Part shown: one piece after another, positions 44,701 to 57,741 of the stretch
Numbering within the stretch: the stretch's first letter is position 1
Layout of the letters: every line of letters begins with the position of its first letter
Assembly (NCBI GenBank): GCA_032164295.1
Contig: JAJHTX010000001.1
Location: 1-64,000, forward strand
Length of the DNA stretch: 64,000 bases
Direction: 5' to 3'
Source: Inonotus obliquus
Lineage: Eukaryota; Basidiomycota; Agaricomycetes; Hymenochaetales; Hymenochaetaceae
Made by a program: the position numbers and the translations under genes
The notes under the pieces: model-generated
The model's input: only the letters and a program-made list of their open reading frames with translations
What the model was told of the DNA's origin: nothing
Database searches by the model: none

Positions 44701-47383
44701 ATAATGGCACGTACCTGGATCCTCTTTTCACTGGCCTTCAGCTCCTTTTGCAGATTGCTCTTGTTGTTACGAAGCTCTTCCTTTTCAGTTTCCTGTCATT
44801 CCGTTAGCAGACGCGTCCGACCGACCTCATTCCGAGTATTCCCACCTTGCCAGCATGATCAATCTGCAGCTGCTTCAAAGCCTCTTGAGCTTCCTGACGA
44901 GCGTTCGTCACAGCTTCTGCTTTCTTAGTAAGCGTATCACGCTCGCTGACGGCGACGTCTATCTCCGCTTGCTTAGCATTGATCTGCGCGGTCCAAGGTT
45001 GCAGCTCCTTCTGCTTCACCTCGATCTGGTCATGGAACACCTGTGTTTTGTCTGGGAACCCCCGCTTTAGCATCGCAGTATGACTTAGTCACGGTATTGT
45101 ATACTTGCCTTTAAGACTATCTCGTATGTTCTCGAGGACTTTCTCTTCTCGAGCAAGGGTATCTTCGAGATCCGCAAGCTTCTCCTTCTCTTTCGCCATC
45201 TTCTCGACATTCGTGTCGATGAAGCGAAGTGCCTCATCTTTAGATTTTTGGTCCTTCGGAACGAACGCATTCAGGCTGGTATTTAAGAAAGCAAGCTGAG
45301 AAACCTACCTCTTTGAGTGACTTCTTCAGCTTCGTGGCCTTCGTGTTCGCATGTTTCCTCCTCTCCTCAAGGTTGACTTGTTGTTTCTCGTACATAGCAA
45401 GGTTCTTCGCAGCTTCTATAGCTGCCGCTTTCACCTCTTCGTAGGTCTTGACACGTTCCTCATAGTTGTCCTCCAGCATCTTGCAATGTTCAATATCGTC
45501 CTTGTTGCGCTCAGTTTCCTCAGAGAGCTCACTTTCCAGATTTTCCTAGAATTGTTGGATTAGTCAGCATGTAGCAGGCACATAAGAAGAACGTACGATA
45601 GTCTCGGCATACTGCTGGTCGGCTTCAAGGCACTTCCACAGGTACCACTGGTACAGTCGCGACTGCGCACGAACGTACTCGTTCTGGAGCCGAAGGAACT
45701 CTTCCGCTTCATGTTTCTTCTCCTCGAGGGCATTCTTCTCGCGCTCGACTATCCTCAGGCGGTTAAGCTTCTCAGATCGAGCGTCGGCAAGGTTGTCTAG
45801 CTGAGATAGCGCCTCCTCTATTGGTTGCTTATAACGAGCCGTGCCGATGATATCCTCTAGATATTCCAGAAGCCCATCTTCGTGCTCGTTTTGAGCTTTC
45901 GGCTTCATCTGCGCGATGCTCTCGACTTCTCCCTGAAGTATAAGGAATCGCTTGTGGTCAAGGTCAATACCGCGACCCTTGAGAAGCGTTGTAACCTCCG
46001 TAAAGTTACTCGAGCGTCCGTTGATAGTATACTTGCTGGCATTGCTCTTATAGGCGTAGCGGGCCACGACAATCTGAGAGTTCGGAACAACTCCATATGC
46101 ATCTGGTCCTGGCTGTACAAAAAGCAGGTGGTCAGTTCATACACGGAGGGACATGAATAAGCATACCAAATCGATAATTTCTCGAAAATGAACCTCGACA
46201 GAGCATTCATCCAAATCAGGATAATTGGCCGAGTTGTGAATGAGCTCAGATAATTTGCCTTGACGCATTTTGGAAGCGCGGTACCCGAACACGAAAAGCA
46301 ACGCGTCAATCGTGTTAGACTTCCCGGAACCATTAGGACCAACAATAGCAGAGAATGACTACGCTGGAGATTAGAGACACGAACAACGCTCAAATAGGAA
46401 GCACAGACCTTGTGGAAAGGCCCAATGACCTGTCGACCAGCGTAACTCTTGAAATTAACGAGAACCATCTTATGGATGACAAGCCGAGACTTGGGACCTT
46501 GTGGTTCCTCCAGTATCGGAGGCGGAACAATAGATACACGTGGCTTTGATTTCGCAGTGACAGGATGATCATCGAGTAGAGAATGTTCAGGCTCATCGTC
46601 CGATTCCACGTCGCGTTTCTTGACCGTGATTACTTCACTTTCCGTCTCCGAAGAGTTCGACTGTACGCGTGACGCTCTAGGTGTAGCATCGATAGTATCA
46701 TCAAGCGGCAGACTGTCTTCATCCGCTTCCTCGATAGTCTCCTCTTTCTTAATCACTTTCTTGGAGGGCGCTGCAGATGTTCGGGATGGCGGCTTCTTCG
46801 CCCTGCTTGTCCATGACGCGCGTGAAGGTGGTTTGGAAACGCGACCTTTACGCTTCGGTTTCTCCTCTTCGAATGACTTGTCACTCGCATCCTGTTCTGC
46901 CGGTGAATCGTCTTCCTCATCGTCGTCCACGACATGGCGAGACTTTGTTGAGCGCGTCGTGTTACGCTTGGGAGCTGTTCTCCCATGCTTCGACGTAGAG
47001 GCTTTCTTTTCCTCTTCCCTCTCTTCATCTCCACTCTCCTCCGGTGAGCTCGTCTTTGTCCTCTTCGGAGGCGATGGCGCGTCTTTGGGTTCCGCAGCAA
47101 TCTCTTCCTCTTCCTCTTTACTCACAGGTGTTGGAGCTTTCCGAGTCGCTACTCGTCCCTTTCCGGCTGACGTTGTTGTTTGCCTTGAAGAAGGTTTACG
47201 CGTTCTCGAGGTACGTTTTTGGAGTTGATCATCCTCTCTTTCCTCCTCTTCTTGTATAGTTGGTTCTGGTTCGCGCTTCCGCTTTGAAGCTGAAATCTTT
47301 CGCGTCGTTGAAGACGGCTCCACGGATGTTGCACGAGACTCCGGCTGCACAGAGCCCTTCCTTGTTGCGCGCCGAGGCGGCAT
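41733..47383 (-). CDS. SMC4: Condensin subunit SMC4
   Basis: Core ATPase of the condensin complex, which compacts mitotic chromosomes. Start MPPRRATRKGSVQPESR at 47383; a long charged, low-complexity N-terminal extension of about 330 residues precedes the head domain (RLVIHKMVLVNFKSYAG). Walker A IVGPNGSGKSNTIDAL lies near 46302-46356. The SMC4-specific stretch RFLILQGEVESIAQMKPKA (about 45890-45950) separates it from SMC1-3. Coiled coils, hinge (GFHGRLGSLGTIPEKYDVAV), second coiled coil (acidic insert around 42900-43010), signature NLSGGEK (about 42290) and Walker B LYFMDEIDAALD (about 42095-42125) follow. It ends TTVKAS-stop at 41733. More than fifteen exons, well over 1,500 residues. Its immediate upstream region has an MCB-type ACGCGT. 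Confidence 0.95.
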
Positions 47384-47853
47384 TTGTGTGTAGTTGAGAA
47401 ATCTGTTGTTGGTGGTGTTATATGGTGGTTTGAACGCGACAAGCGCGTTTCGCGACGCGTCTGAAACGAACCGACAGATATGGAAATCGATTCTCACACT
47501 TCACAAACCTTAACTTTCTTGTTTGACAATTACTGGAGGAGGAAATGTGGCATGCGGCATTTAAACGAGATGCAATATGACAGACAGTAGATTGAGCAGA
47601 GAGATGGAATTAAGGAGATGGCTATGCTACAAGGACCAAACCGAGGAGTGCGTGTGATACAAGCTGCCGAGTACCCGGCAACCCTACGTCAAGTTCCCCG
47701 CTACTAAGTACGAGAATATAGAGGTACCAAGAAGCATGAAAATAAATAATTCAAAAGGGGCCGAATATGATAATTTAGGTGTTAAGTTCCAAGAAACAAG
47801 AAAATGGAGAAGATAAGAAAGTAGTAAAAGCGGTCAGACTTCAGGTGAGTTCA
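47384..47853 (-). promoter_or_regulatory. SMC4 upstream region with MCB/E2F-like words
   Basis: 470 bp between the SMC4 start codon and the 3' end of the GNAT gene. About 40-80 bp upstream of the start are packed AACGCGA, GCGCGTTTCGCGA and ACGCGT (47455-47460). These resemble MBF and E2F sites of G1/S genes, which would suit a mitotic chromosome protein; this is by resemblance only. Confidence 0.45.
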
Positions 47854-49016
47854 TCACCATTGACCAAGGTCGACTTTCGTGCGATCAAAGCCGAGCTCGA
47901 GCCAATTCTCGACATGTTTGTAGTGAGATTGCGTTCCGTCCTCGAGCCCAACAAATCCGACACGGTTATACACCTTCGCAGCGGGATTATCGTGCCCAAC
48001 ATAGAGTACGACGAAAGACTTGCCCTCGTTCTTTAGCAGGCTATAACAAGGGAAGTTAAGCGCGCTTGTATAAGAGTTGATAGATAATCACATACTGGTC
48101 GCAGACTTTGTGAACCAGTCGGCGCGCATATCCGAGATTACGCCACTCAAGAGGAGTATAGACTTTAGTGATTGCTGTCACCGTATCATTTGCTCGCGTT
48201 AGACACACTATACATGCGATAGAGTTTCCGCGGCTGGTCGGAACCTCCAAAACCCAAACCTGTTTGTCGCTGATCATCTTGGTAGCCTCTTCACGGGAGC
48301 GCTGAATATTCAGAACGAAAGGTTCCTGAAACCCCACGAGAACATTTATCAATCATCCTCCATAGACAGAAAGAATATACAATGCTTACCGAGTCCTCCG
48401 CAAAACCATGACACAGGCGTGCAACTTGTTCGATGTCACCTTCGCGAGCAGGACGCATGGTGACATTCCGAGTCCGATCAGCACCTGGAGCGAGAGCAAG
48501 CGTGCCTGCATTGCAGTATGAAAACTTTGCAGCGTAGTATGGTTTCTTAACGATGTCGATGCGTGTTTTAGAGAACCAGTGTCTCGCGAAGCTTTCTGCT
48601 ACCGGATGCACAGCAAAGATGGAATAAACGCGACGGGGTGTTACGGTATCCAGGAGGCTCTGTACGACGTTCCTCATCCGGACTTCGAGATATTCGTCGC
48701 TGAGATCCTCCTCGAATCGTGTCCCGTAAATGAAAATCGGATACTTTCCAATTACTCCAAAGGTACATGCTAGAACGAAATCGACCGTTGTATCATCTAT
48801 TCCACGAGAATTACTACGCGTCGTAGAGCAGACAATCCAGAATTCGTCGTGCTGAAGCCTAACCCCACGCTGCTCATCCACTCGGTACTTCTCGATCTTT
48901 GCAAGGATGATGTTGGATCGGGGATCCCGCCTCATGAGCTCTATAACATGGACTGGGATGTTGAGGGAAGAGCGGTAGGTCACTGTGTTGATGCTTCCGT
49001 CGGTACGTGCAGGCAT
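47854..49016 (-). CDS. GNAT-fold N-acetyltransferase domain protein
   Basis: Three exons from MPARTDGSINTVTYR (49016) to DLGQW-stop (47854), about 345 residues; junctions EDS|EPFVLN and CDH|LLKNEG. The C-terminal half is a GNAT acetyltransferase: strand VTMRPAREGDIEQVARLC, then IACIVCLTRANDTVTAI, motif A TKVYTPLEWRNLGYARRLVH (R-x2-G-x-A-type acetyl-CoA loop), then VVLYVGHDNPAAKVYNRVGF, the typical end of FR47-like members. The N-terminal 200 residues have no motif I know but match the layout of other fungal GNAT proteins with an N-terminal receptor-like half. Substrate unknown. Same strand as SMC4, whose promoter is just downstream. Confidence 0.8.
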
Positions 49017-51639
49017 TCTGAACGATTATGAGTTCAATAAAAAGCTAGGAAGGTGGATAGCTGGAGTAGTTAGAGCGGATTGTAATGATGACGAGAAAGA
49101 GTCATTCCATGGTCCTTATTTATGGAGGGAGGAGGGGCACGGCCATCTACAACAAAAGACATATTCCGATTTTTACTTCCGCCTTCATAGGACCAGTACA
49201 TCATAGCTGTACGGACATTCAGTTGGTAGGAGAGCCTGGGACCCGACAGCCACCTAGTGCAGGGACCATCTCGAATGACTCGGCAATGCAGGTGGGAGTT
49301 GAAACAGCATTTCGTCACAAAACCAAGTTGTTACCTAGGCGCCTACCTTACTAGGTCATTCCTGTGGGCGTCTAAATCTCCATCATTTTTATCACACCAG
49401 CCGCATCACCGGTGTGCGTCTGATGATCGTTCGGTCCAAGCAAGTCCTAGTGATGACTGTGCTTTTTTGCTTTTCGGACAACAATCGGTTTGAGTTTCTG
49501 GCGAGATCGGATGGTACTTCCTAGAAGGATAACAGTAGTCAAAATGGTCCGGCGGATGTCGAACAGTGGCAGTACAGAGAGGCGAGTTCCTTAAAGTATA
49601 TCTTTAATAAAGAATTAGCCTGTTATCAGAGTTCAGGAAGCGACTCACGCCGGATTTGGAACAACAACACGACATGCAGTCAAACGGATTCTCATATCCC
49701 AGTTCAAATTCGCTCGGGAAAGGCGGAGGACGTTTGTTGGAGTCAGCAGGACCAAACCTCTTTCCTTTACGGATCACGGAGAATAAAATCCGGGCTACCT
49801 AACTCGTTTTATCCGGCCGAAAGAGTATCCCGCCATTTTTGGATAGGAAGTACAATTCTTCCCAGCCACGAGAGAGGACTCCAACTCAGAAGCAAGTACT
49901 ATATCAACAACCTACAGTGTTTTTCGCGCGCGCGAGTCAATTGCATTAAACAGAAAGCCGAATCCAAGAGGTGGAGTTTGGATTTCGAGTCAGGTTTAGA
50001 GCCTAGGAGCGCAGTAGTTCGCCGTGGCAGATAGGTGGTTGGTTTTCGTCCGAAAGAAGTCGCGCTGTGTTGCCTCGTGGTTGATGATCGGTCCGGAAAG
50101 TTCTGGACCTACAACTGCGAGTGCGTGGACGCGGCTAGATCATACTACTTTTCATAGTCACTACCTATGAGAAAATCAGACCTATTGATTGAGGGTGTTT
50201 AAAAAGAAATCCAGACCTATCCATCCAATTTCTGCAAATTGCGAAATTACCGATCAGTCGACTTCGCACCAAAGAAGAACTCCCACCTATCCGCACCGGA
50301 TCTTCCACGCATCGAATCGGCAAGCCGGGAATTGTCAGCATTCAATGAGAAGTCATAAGCAAGACCGAGGACATACCTGGATAAGGCATTACCGGAACTG
50401 CAGCACCTGCGAACGCAGCCAAATTCTTGTGGGTTCTCTGGGTCTATACACTTTCCATTCAGACATGCAGCAGTGACTCATTGGAGTACGACTTCTGCAA
50501 GACGTGATCGAATGGCGATACCCGTAGATGAAAACAGGAGGCACGGTTACAAGGTTGCCTCCTAACAGTCGTAACCCGCATCTCTCCAGCTCAGGACACA
50601 GCAGTCGACTTGTCATGTTCCTTTCTCAACGGGGTGGAAGCTGCGAGAATTGTCTAGAAGATTGCACTTTGGACTTTCCAGGTGTAACAGATGCTTTTCC
50701 ATGGCTCATAATCAAAGTAGCTTCATGCTCTCCGAGCGGAGCCGAACACAGAGAAGGATAAGCACCCTCTAATAATGTAGGAGCGAGAGGTTAGCTGCCA
50801 GCTTTCGTGAGTCTCAAGGCAGGCAAAGACGCAGTCGATCGGTAACGATCGGCGGAACAACGTTAGAGATGGTTTGATAAGATGAAAGATTGTGGGGCCT
50901 ACACCTCTAGAAAAGGGTTCACGCTTCTAAAGGATAGGTGGGATTTGGCATTGCGATACATTGAGTGGTACCACATATGAGCCGATACGCAGCACCGTAC
51001 TCCGTCCAAGACCGAAGGATTCCATTTTCACTTATGCTGATTCAACGAATGGTTCGCGATGTCGACGATTTCGTGCTTCAAACTTCAGCTCCGCTGCAGC
51101 GCTGTCCCATATGGCAAAGTATGTTCGAGTCAACAGGGAGTCACGATTTCTTGTCAGATAGTCCCGGCCTCCCATCTGCCGGATTCAAGTGATATCAGTT
51201 TCGAATCCATAACATACAATTAAAATAGACTCACCAGCGCCCGACCCATATTCGGAGAAAAAAGCTATGCCAAGATGACCCAGTAATCGCAAATCTAATA
51301 ACTGCGGTAGCTGTACACTCTCCAAAAGTTCACGATGGAGGTACACTAGGAATCCGGATTGGTTTAGAAGTACTCAAAGTAGCTAGTAAAGCGTCAATTG
51401 CGCCATTGAACATCGCTCTAAAGCGGTGATGTTGTTAGTTATATTATAATCGTGTGCAAAGACGTAAAGATCGATACATACGCAAGCCGAATTGAGGGAT
51501 GACACTCGATCCGTCGCTGTAGGTTCGTTGATCATGGTGGTTGTGCGTCAAGTCACGCCCTACTCAACGTCCGCGTCTGCAGGTGTCGACTCGTCTTGCC
51601 TCCGACCACCATCTTTTCGCCAATCACCACACATCAGCA
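49017..51639. other. Gene-poor stretch between GNAT gene and POP3-like gene
   Basis: About 2.6 kb, the longest non-genic stretch. Open frames are short and without recognised domains. A short CG run (CGCGCGCG) is at about 49926-49934. I found no transposon ends, tRNA boxes or decayed copy of a neighbouring gene, but an old degenerate element cannot be excluded by eye. Confidence 0.45.
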
Positions 51640-53146
51640 ATGTCAACCAAGTCCGGCACACCTCAAAAAGAGCAATCGGCTCGCGTACATGGCGGTCAAT
51701 CAAACAGAAGGACGAAAGATCGTGGCGAAAGCAAGACAGTTTTCAAGAGTGTGCTTGCTAATCCATTCGAGGTGAAATGGTTGGTTCGCCCTTAACATTA
51801 TTCACTTTCGCTCAACAAATTCGTTAACCAAAAGAGTGTTTAGGCCAAATATTCCTCAGGAGAATCAGAATGCGATTTTACAAAGCTTGGTCGATATACT
51901 GCAAGGCGTGGCAGAATATAACCTCCACCGACAACGGCAGACTAAACCGGCTCGAAAAGCCAGATGGGCTCGAAAGAAGGCGAAAGCTTTACCCGTGTCG
52001 AAACAGCCTCAACAAAATGCGATGGATGTGGATAATACTCATTCAAATCCCGAGAATGAATCTAGTGCGTCAACTTCGACAACACAGGCGCCTGCACCCG
52101 AGATTCTACAGCACCTTACAATTGGAATTAACGAGGTCACAAAGCGACTGGAACAGCAATGCCAATTCATTCCACCTGCGCCCATAATGAACAACGGAAA
52201 ATGCAAAATGAGAGGCGGAAATGGAGACGGAGTCGGAGGTGCTATGATGAGCGAGGGTAATACAAATTCTGGCATTACTATGGGTAGCGCACCAGGTACA
52301 ACCGAACCCGATCCAAGCGCATCATCAGCGTCCAATACCAACCTAGCTATACCTCACACACCGCCGATCCGTACGGTACTCGTCTGTCGTGCAGATATCG
52401 ACCCGCCACTCCTCGTCGCGCACATCCCATATCTCGTCGCTGCTCATAACAGCAGCAACAGAGCCACTCTCGATCCGACTTCACCGATCAAACTCATATC
52501 GCTGCCGAAAGGTGCAGAATCTAAGCTCGCTCAAGTCCTCGCTCTCCGGCGTGTGTCTATCATTGCTTTGGATGTACGTCTTTGTTTTGCTTTTGATGAT
52601 TGGCAGATTGTAGATCTGACGTGTTGTTATTTATTCTATTTGTTTTCTTCTCTCCGGGCGTCTTGTTCTGTCATCTTCACGATCCACAATCTGATAACCT
52701 ATGCTCTGAATTTCTGTTTCATAACTTTCTGTTTGACCTCGCTTGCGCCCGGAAAAACACGACAGGAAACGGTATCAAGAGACGATAAGTTCTCAACACT
52801 CCTGTCCTCTGTGGAGACCGTCGTAGCCCCATGGCTCATCGGATTCGGCTGTGTCGATTCTCCTTTGCGCAGCGCGTCAACCACTCGGACCCAAACTCCG
52901 ATTCAGACAAAATCAAAATCCAGAGTATCCACGGCGAAACGTACACAGTTGCTCCGCAGGCGTCTTGAACCGACGCATATCAAACAACTACGTACGACTG
53001 CGCCGAAGGACATGCGTGCTGCGAAAGCGCTGCGTGCAAAGGGCCGTTCGCAAACCAAGGCCGAGCGCATGGCGAAGGAGCCGTCTCGCAAACGCAAATA
53101 CGACAAGCCAATAAAAGTAGTTTCTCGTGTTGGTCTTGTTATGTGA
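51640..53146 (+). CDS. POP3: RNase P/MRP subunit POP3-like protein
   Basis: Three exons: MSTKSGTPQKEQSARVHGG to NPFEVKW; PNIPQENQNAILQSLVDIL to RRVSIIALD; ETVSRDDKFSTLLSSVETV to the stop at 53146. About 375 residues once the second intron (about 52575-52767) is removed. The central part LQHLTIGINEVTKRLE and the block TVLVCRADIDPPLLVAHIPY, then LISLPKGAESKLAQVLALRR, look like an L7Ae-type RNA-binding fold, as in Pop3, a subunit of the nuclear tRNA- and rRNA-processing complexes RNase P and MRP. The C-terminal 80 residues are very basic (PTHIKQLRTTAPKDMRAAK), suitable for RNA contact. Family assignment is from pattern memory; the acceptor of intron 2 is the least certain point. Confidence 0.68.
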
Positions 53147-53282
53147 TTGAAGGCATTTGTATTGAGATTATCGTTGGGTATCATGAAGGCCAAATTAAAA
53201 ACATGAGGCAATAGACATAGATGTCCCGAGCCGGAAGAGGGAGTAACCGAAATGAAAGAAACGATTTGCATGGTGGTTGTGT

Positions 53283-54947
53283 TCATTGTGGACAAGATTC
53301 GGTAGGTAAACTCTCCAGGAACGCTTCGATTGCATCCCAGTAGGCCGGGTCGTCCCATGTGTCGTCTATAAAACATGTTCAAAACACGAGTTAGCACGCG
53401 TCTTTTGGCTTTGAACCAGAAAACGATAGATACAATCGGCCAATGACTTACTATGCGATCCTTGTGGTATCTCCACAAATCGACCATTTCGTTGTGGCTC
53501 TGCATCTCTCTTCGTTTCCGATGATATCTTCTTTCTCCTCCATCGAAATGTCCGCCATGATCGACTGGAAGTGGTGGCAACTGGAGTTGAGGTGACAATC
53601 TCCCAAAGCTGACGCATATGATCTGGAGGGACCACCTCATCTTGTTTTCCACTCAACATCAACACAGCAATATTACGCGATAACCTCTCCAAAACCCGAG
53701 CCGAATTCCATTGCCTGAAAAAAGGCGCGACGAAAGAGAAGACGGGCATAATATCCGGTATCAGTCGGCGCTGTTTCGGGGGAATAATTTTGTCATTTGT
53801 CAGAAACCAGACAAGTAGAAACGACCGATATGAACGTCCTTACCAGGGAAGTAAAGGTGTTTTCAACGATGAGGGCTGAGATCTGGAAGGGAAATTAGTT
53901 CAATGAGGGGGTATGTAGTACAGCTAGAAATGCGCTAGCCTTATCGGACCTGCGACCTGCAAGGTCAATGGCCATGGCCCCACCCATCGACTGACCATAC
54001 AGCACCTGAATTGCGCATGTTAGCCATCACGCAACAAAGTTAAAGCAGCTCTGAAACTGACAATGGGCCCCCTCGATAATCTTGGATGGGACAAGACAAA
54101 ATTCAGGGCTGCCTAGATTATCAGGATAATTGTCAGCGAGAAAGAGGAAGTACCGCATGTAGATAGATACGCCTACGTCTGCATCTCGTTTTAAACCTTG
54201 AAGGAATCACAACCTTCATTCACAATCCATTACTTAAAAGCAAGTGCGGAGACCTACCTTTAGTAGAAGGTCTGCCTTCGGAATGACCATACCTTCGCGC
54301 AAGGTCAGGTGGTCAGTTAGCAAAGTACGATGATGAAAGGAAAGCTCACCCTCGAGGTGACAGCATCAGTACATTGCATCCCATCCTCTTGACGAATATT
54401 CGAGCGAGTGGCAGCGTGTAGCCAATATTGTCATAGTTCCCATGAAACATCAGGACTGTAGGTCTCTGATCGTACTCCTAAATTCATTATGAGATACAAG
54501 GCATCTGACAGTGGCGTCAGCAAGAGCTTGGAAACCGAGACGTCCAACCACGGAACTCACAAGCACTAAAACATGAACTGAAACTTGCAGAGTAATCAAG
54601 TGAGCATTTTTGGTCACTTGTATCTTTCTCAGGTTGAAGCAAAAGATACGCGCGTATTTTTACTTTGTCTGATGTTGTAAGAGTCAAGTCTTCATATTCG
54701 AGTCCCCATGCCGAAGGGAGATGTACCTCTGTATTAAGCACAAAGTAAGTTGTGGCGATACTCAAAACTAAATGCGAGACTCACCCCTTGGATGTGGTTC
54801 AAATGCTCCCGGGTAAAGCATGATATTTGGGCCATACCGGAGAAAGGTGAGGACTGATTGCACGAGAAAGCCAAAATGAAGTTTGTTTATTTACATACTC
54901 TCGGCCAAGACTGAGATCTACTGCTTACGAATTGCGGCAACACTCAT
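53283..54947 (-). CDS. BEM46/ABHD13-type alpha/beta hydrolase
   Basis: Small-exon gene, about 340 residues, start MSVAAI (54947) with the next exon QSVLTFLRYGPNIMLYPGAF. Family blocks: EVHLPSAWGLEYEDLTLTTS, RAYLLLQPEK, VLMFHGNYDNIGY, RMGCNVLMLSPRGYG, nucleophile elbow LYGQSMGGAMAIDLAG (about 53957-54003, Ser in GQSMGG), ALIVENTFTSL, Asp in GKQDEVVPPDHM and His in IPQGSHNDTWDD. It ends LPTESCPQ-stop at 53283. The catalytic triad is complete. BEM46 proteins of fungi are membrane-linked hydrolases tied to polarity and germination; substrate not known. A hydrophobic N-terminal stretch fits a membrane anchor. Confidence 0.85.
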
Positions 54948-56179
54948 GGATGATGCTTCTTTTATCCGACGACGTAGCGAAAGTCGAGCCAGGGCTTCAC
55001 AGCGGAGTTTTGTAGTAAGATATGGGCGCCAGCACAACAGTCGGTAGGTGAGTATGATGGTGGTAGGACACAAGCGAGCGCGCGAGACGGGAGACGGGAT
55101 GACCGAGCTAAGTCTGGACCAAGACAGGACCGAGTAGGCTACCTCCTCGAGGCTTTGGATGGCTGCAGCACATTCACCGCGAAGTATGACTCCATTTGTA
55201 GTCTACGCCGTACAAATACATCAGCAGAATGTATCATTTCCTGTCCAAAACATCCCTTCTTCCCCCTAAATTAGTCTCTATCTCCGCGCTGATACCAGTC
55301 TACTTGCTCTCAACGTCCGCTGCTGGACATGATAAATATTATTGGGCGGGTACTATTAGCATTGATGATGGAAAGTCATGATGATCATGATCACAAGTCT
55401 TGCCACGGGTGACTCTTCAACACTTATTGTATTGTTCTATGACTTATTCCCTTGTATTAGCCTATCTTCTTTGCTGAAAATACAAGCTGCGTACTTCTCT
55501 TCGAGTGTGAATCCGAGCGAGTCACCAAAGCCACATGTAAATGAAACGGGAAGGAGAAAAACAAAGCGTACATATATCCGTGTGACTCCCCCACATCAAC
55601 GCCGACTCAATCAACCTATCAAGCAATGACCCTTTACCCGAGAACGGAACGAATGAACACCATAATTCGGTGTGGCCCGTTTCTGCTTCTGCTGGCTAGA
55701 AGGTGGTAGGGGTCAAACGAGATTCATATCACTGCGAGCACACAACGACTAGAAGCCTTGAACTTAATGTACCTGCGTAACGACGATAAGAAACACGTAT
55801 CACCACAGGATTCTCAGTCTAAAAGACATCGTGCCATTCAGTCAAGGACGCTTTTCTCCCGACCGAAGAGGAAAATGTGTGGGTGAACGAGGGGGCGCTG
55901 TCAGAGACTACAAGACGGGAGAAAACAGCTAAAATATTACATAACCATGGTATTACATAATTATGTTCACATTGCCGCCTTCCGGCGCAAACCACAACAA
56001 GCAAACTTGGGCCATCAGGTAGCTTTCTGTTCACTCGGTCCGCTTGCCCACGAATATAACCTTCTCAATGCTTTTGGTCAACACCGCAACCTTGCCCGCT
56101 TGACTTCGAAAGCTACTCCCTCTAGATCCAGTCGTTAGTTCCTGTCGCGATCGTACAGGAATCTATTCCGCTAGTCTAG
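54948..56179. other. Divergent spacer, BEM46 gene / DCD1
   Basis: About 1.2 kb of promoters for two divergent genes. No gene, clear TATA box or repeat recognised. Confidence 0.45.
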
Positions 56180-57741
56180 ATGTTTGTCATCATTATTGGA
56201 ACGAGGTCGTCTGGCAAGTCTACGATCAAGGATTACCTACTGCAACGTAAGAAATTCAAGCATGTTAGATTGGTGTATAGTGGCAAGACCAGAGGGAGCC
56301 TCTCCAGTATAGTATGTTCGCCTTGTCTATTCTACGATTCACTAACCATTAACTCACGAACTTGAATATGGCGGTATGAAACAGGATGAAGATGGGCAGA
56401 TGTTCCATTCCCTAGCCAATGGAAACGTCACAAGTGATGGAGGTTTGAAACTTGACAATCCAAGGTCCTTCCTCTCAATGACAACCAGTTCGGCATCCAA
56501 TATAGCCGATGTAATCAAACCCGAACCAAACATGGTACCAGAAATCGATGGTACACTTGGATTTACCGACCCAGCACGGTTACTTGACCATGTTACGCGT
56601 AACTGGCGAGATAACTTCGTTACAGAAGATATAACAACACGAGCCGTACTCGAACCATTCCTTAAACGACCATTCGTACTTCTCGTAAGCGTCGATGCTC
56701 CAACCTTGACACGTTATTCTCGATATCAGAAGTATTCACGTTCTCCACCTACGCCAAGCAAATTCAATTTCTTTAGTAACCGTACTTTGTTCTCTTCTTC
56801 TAGCCGATATGGGTCTTCTTCTTCGAGTGGTCTTGCGGCTGCGGAATCACTTGAGAGCTTTGTTGCGGATGATGATCGTGTGTCGTTTGGCCCTGATTCT
56901 GACCATGTCACGTCTGCGTACCTATTTGCGAGCCAACACCTCTGCCACGTCAATATCATCAATTCGTTCCCGAAAATCGAACTATTATTCAACCAGCTTG
57001 AACTCGTCGATCTTCTTAACATGGATAGACTACGTCCAAGCTGGGATTCTTACTTCATGGTAAGTGCTTCTAGCATTGCGAGTCGTGATAGTTTCAAGCT
57101 TGACACGTGGTTGCTTCCATAGAAATTGGCGGCATTAGCTTCCCATCGTTCGAATTGCATGAAACGACGAGTCGGAGCTATCTTAGTACGAGATCACTCG
57201 ATCATCGCAACAGGGTATGTCCAATCATACACACAAAAAACATCCGTGGTTTCCCCTTGTATTTCTGACATTCTGACACCTTCTCTGACTAAAGGTACAA
57301 TGGAACTCCATTCGGGGTGCCAAACTGTAATCAGGGTGGCTGTAAACGATGTAACGAAGGTGTATTAAGATCAGTTGAGGGATTTGAAGAGTGTTTGTGT
57401 ATCCACGCAGAGGAAAATGCTCTCCTTGAAGCTGGACGGGAGAGAGCTAGAGGAGCGATTATTTACTGTAATACGTGAGTCGACCTTTTCTTTCTCCAAT
57501 CTTAGTAGGGATCCGCTAAGATCACTTATACGGATAGATGTCCTTGTCTCAAGTGTACGATTAAGATTGTCCAAAATGGCGTACGGGAAGTTGTGTATAA
57601 TCTCAGCTACAAGATGTAAGTTAGATTCTTATTTTTCGTGTTTTTTTTGCTCCTTGCTGAATCTATGCCAGGGATGCATCTTCTGCTCGCGTATTTCAGA
57701 CAGCGGGTGTCAAGTTAAGACAGTATTCTCCTCCTGCTTAA
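56180..57741 (+). CDS. DCD1: Deoxycytidylate (dCMP) deaminase
   Basis: Zinc enzyme converting dCMP to dUMP, feeding dTTP synthesis. Start MFVIIIGTRSSGKSTIKDYL, a P-loop-like N-terminal domain (GTRSSGKST) found in fungal members; a long second exon (QDEDGQMFHSLANG to WDSYFM) contains the linker. The deaminase domain starts KLAALASHRSNCMKRRVGAI, continues GYNGTPFGVPNC, and has the zinc ligands CIHAEENALLEAG (HAE) and TCPCLKCTIKIV (PCxxC; the Thr-Cys junction is split by an intron). The NGTPFG motif common in this family is present across a splice junction. It ends LRQYSPPA-stop at 57741. About 370 residues in at least seven exons. Convergent with TTI1; a duplicated TTI1 tail lies just downstream. 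Confidence 0.92.

Noticed and set aside
46620..47228. 202-residue plus-strand open frame over the SMC4 N-terminus
   Set aside because: Low-complexity Ser-rich antisense of the charged SMC4 N-terminal extension; no motif of its own.
51180..51215. tRNA-like B box (TTTCGAATCC)
   Set aside because: No matching A box or acceptor stem upstream and no cloverleaf could be drawn.
49017..51639. Hidden transposon in the gene-poor stretch
   Set aside because: No transposase or reverse-transcriptase motif, no long terminal or inverted repeats seen by eye.
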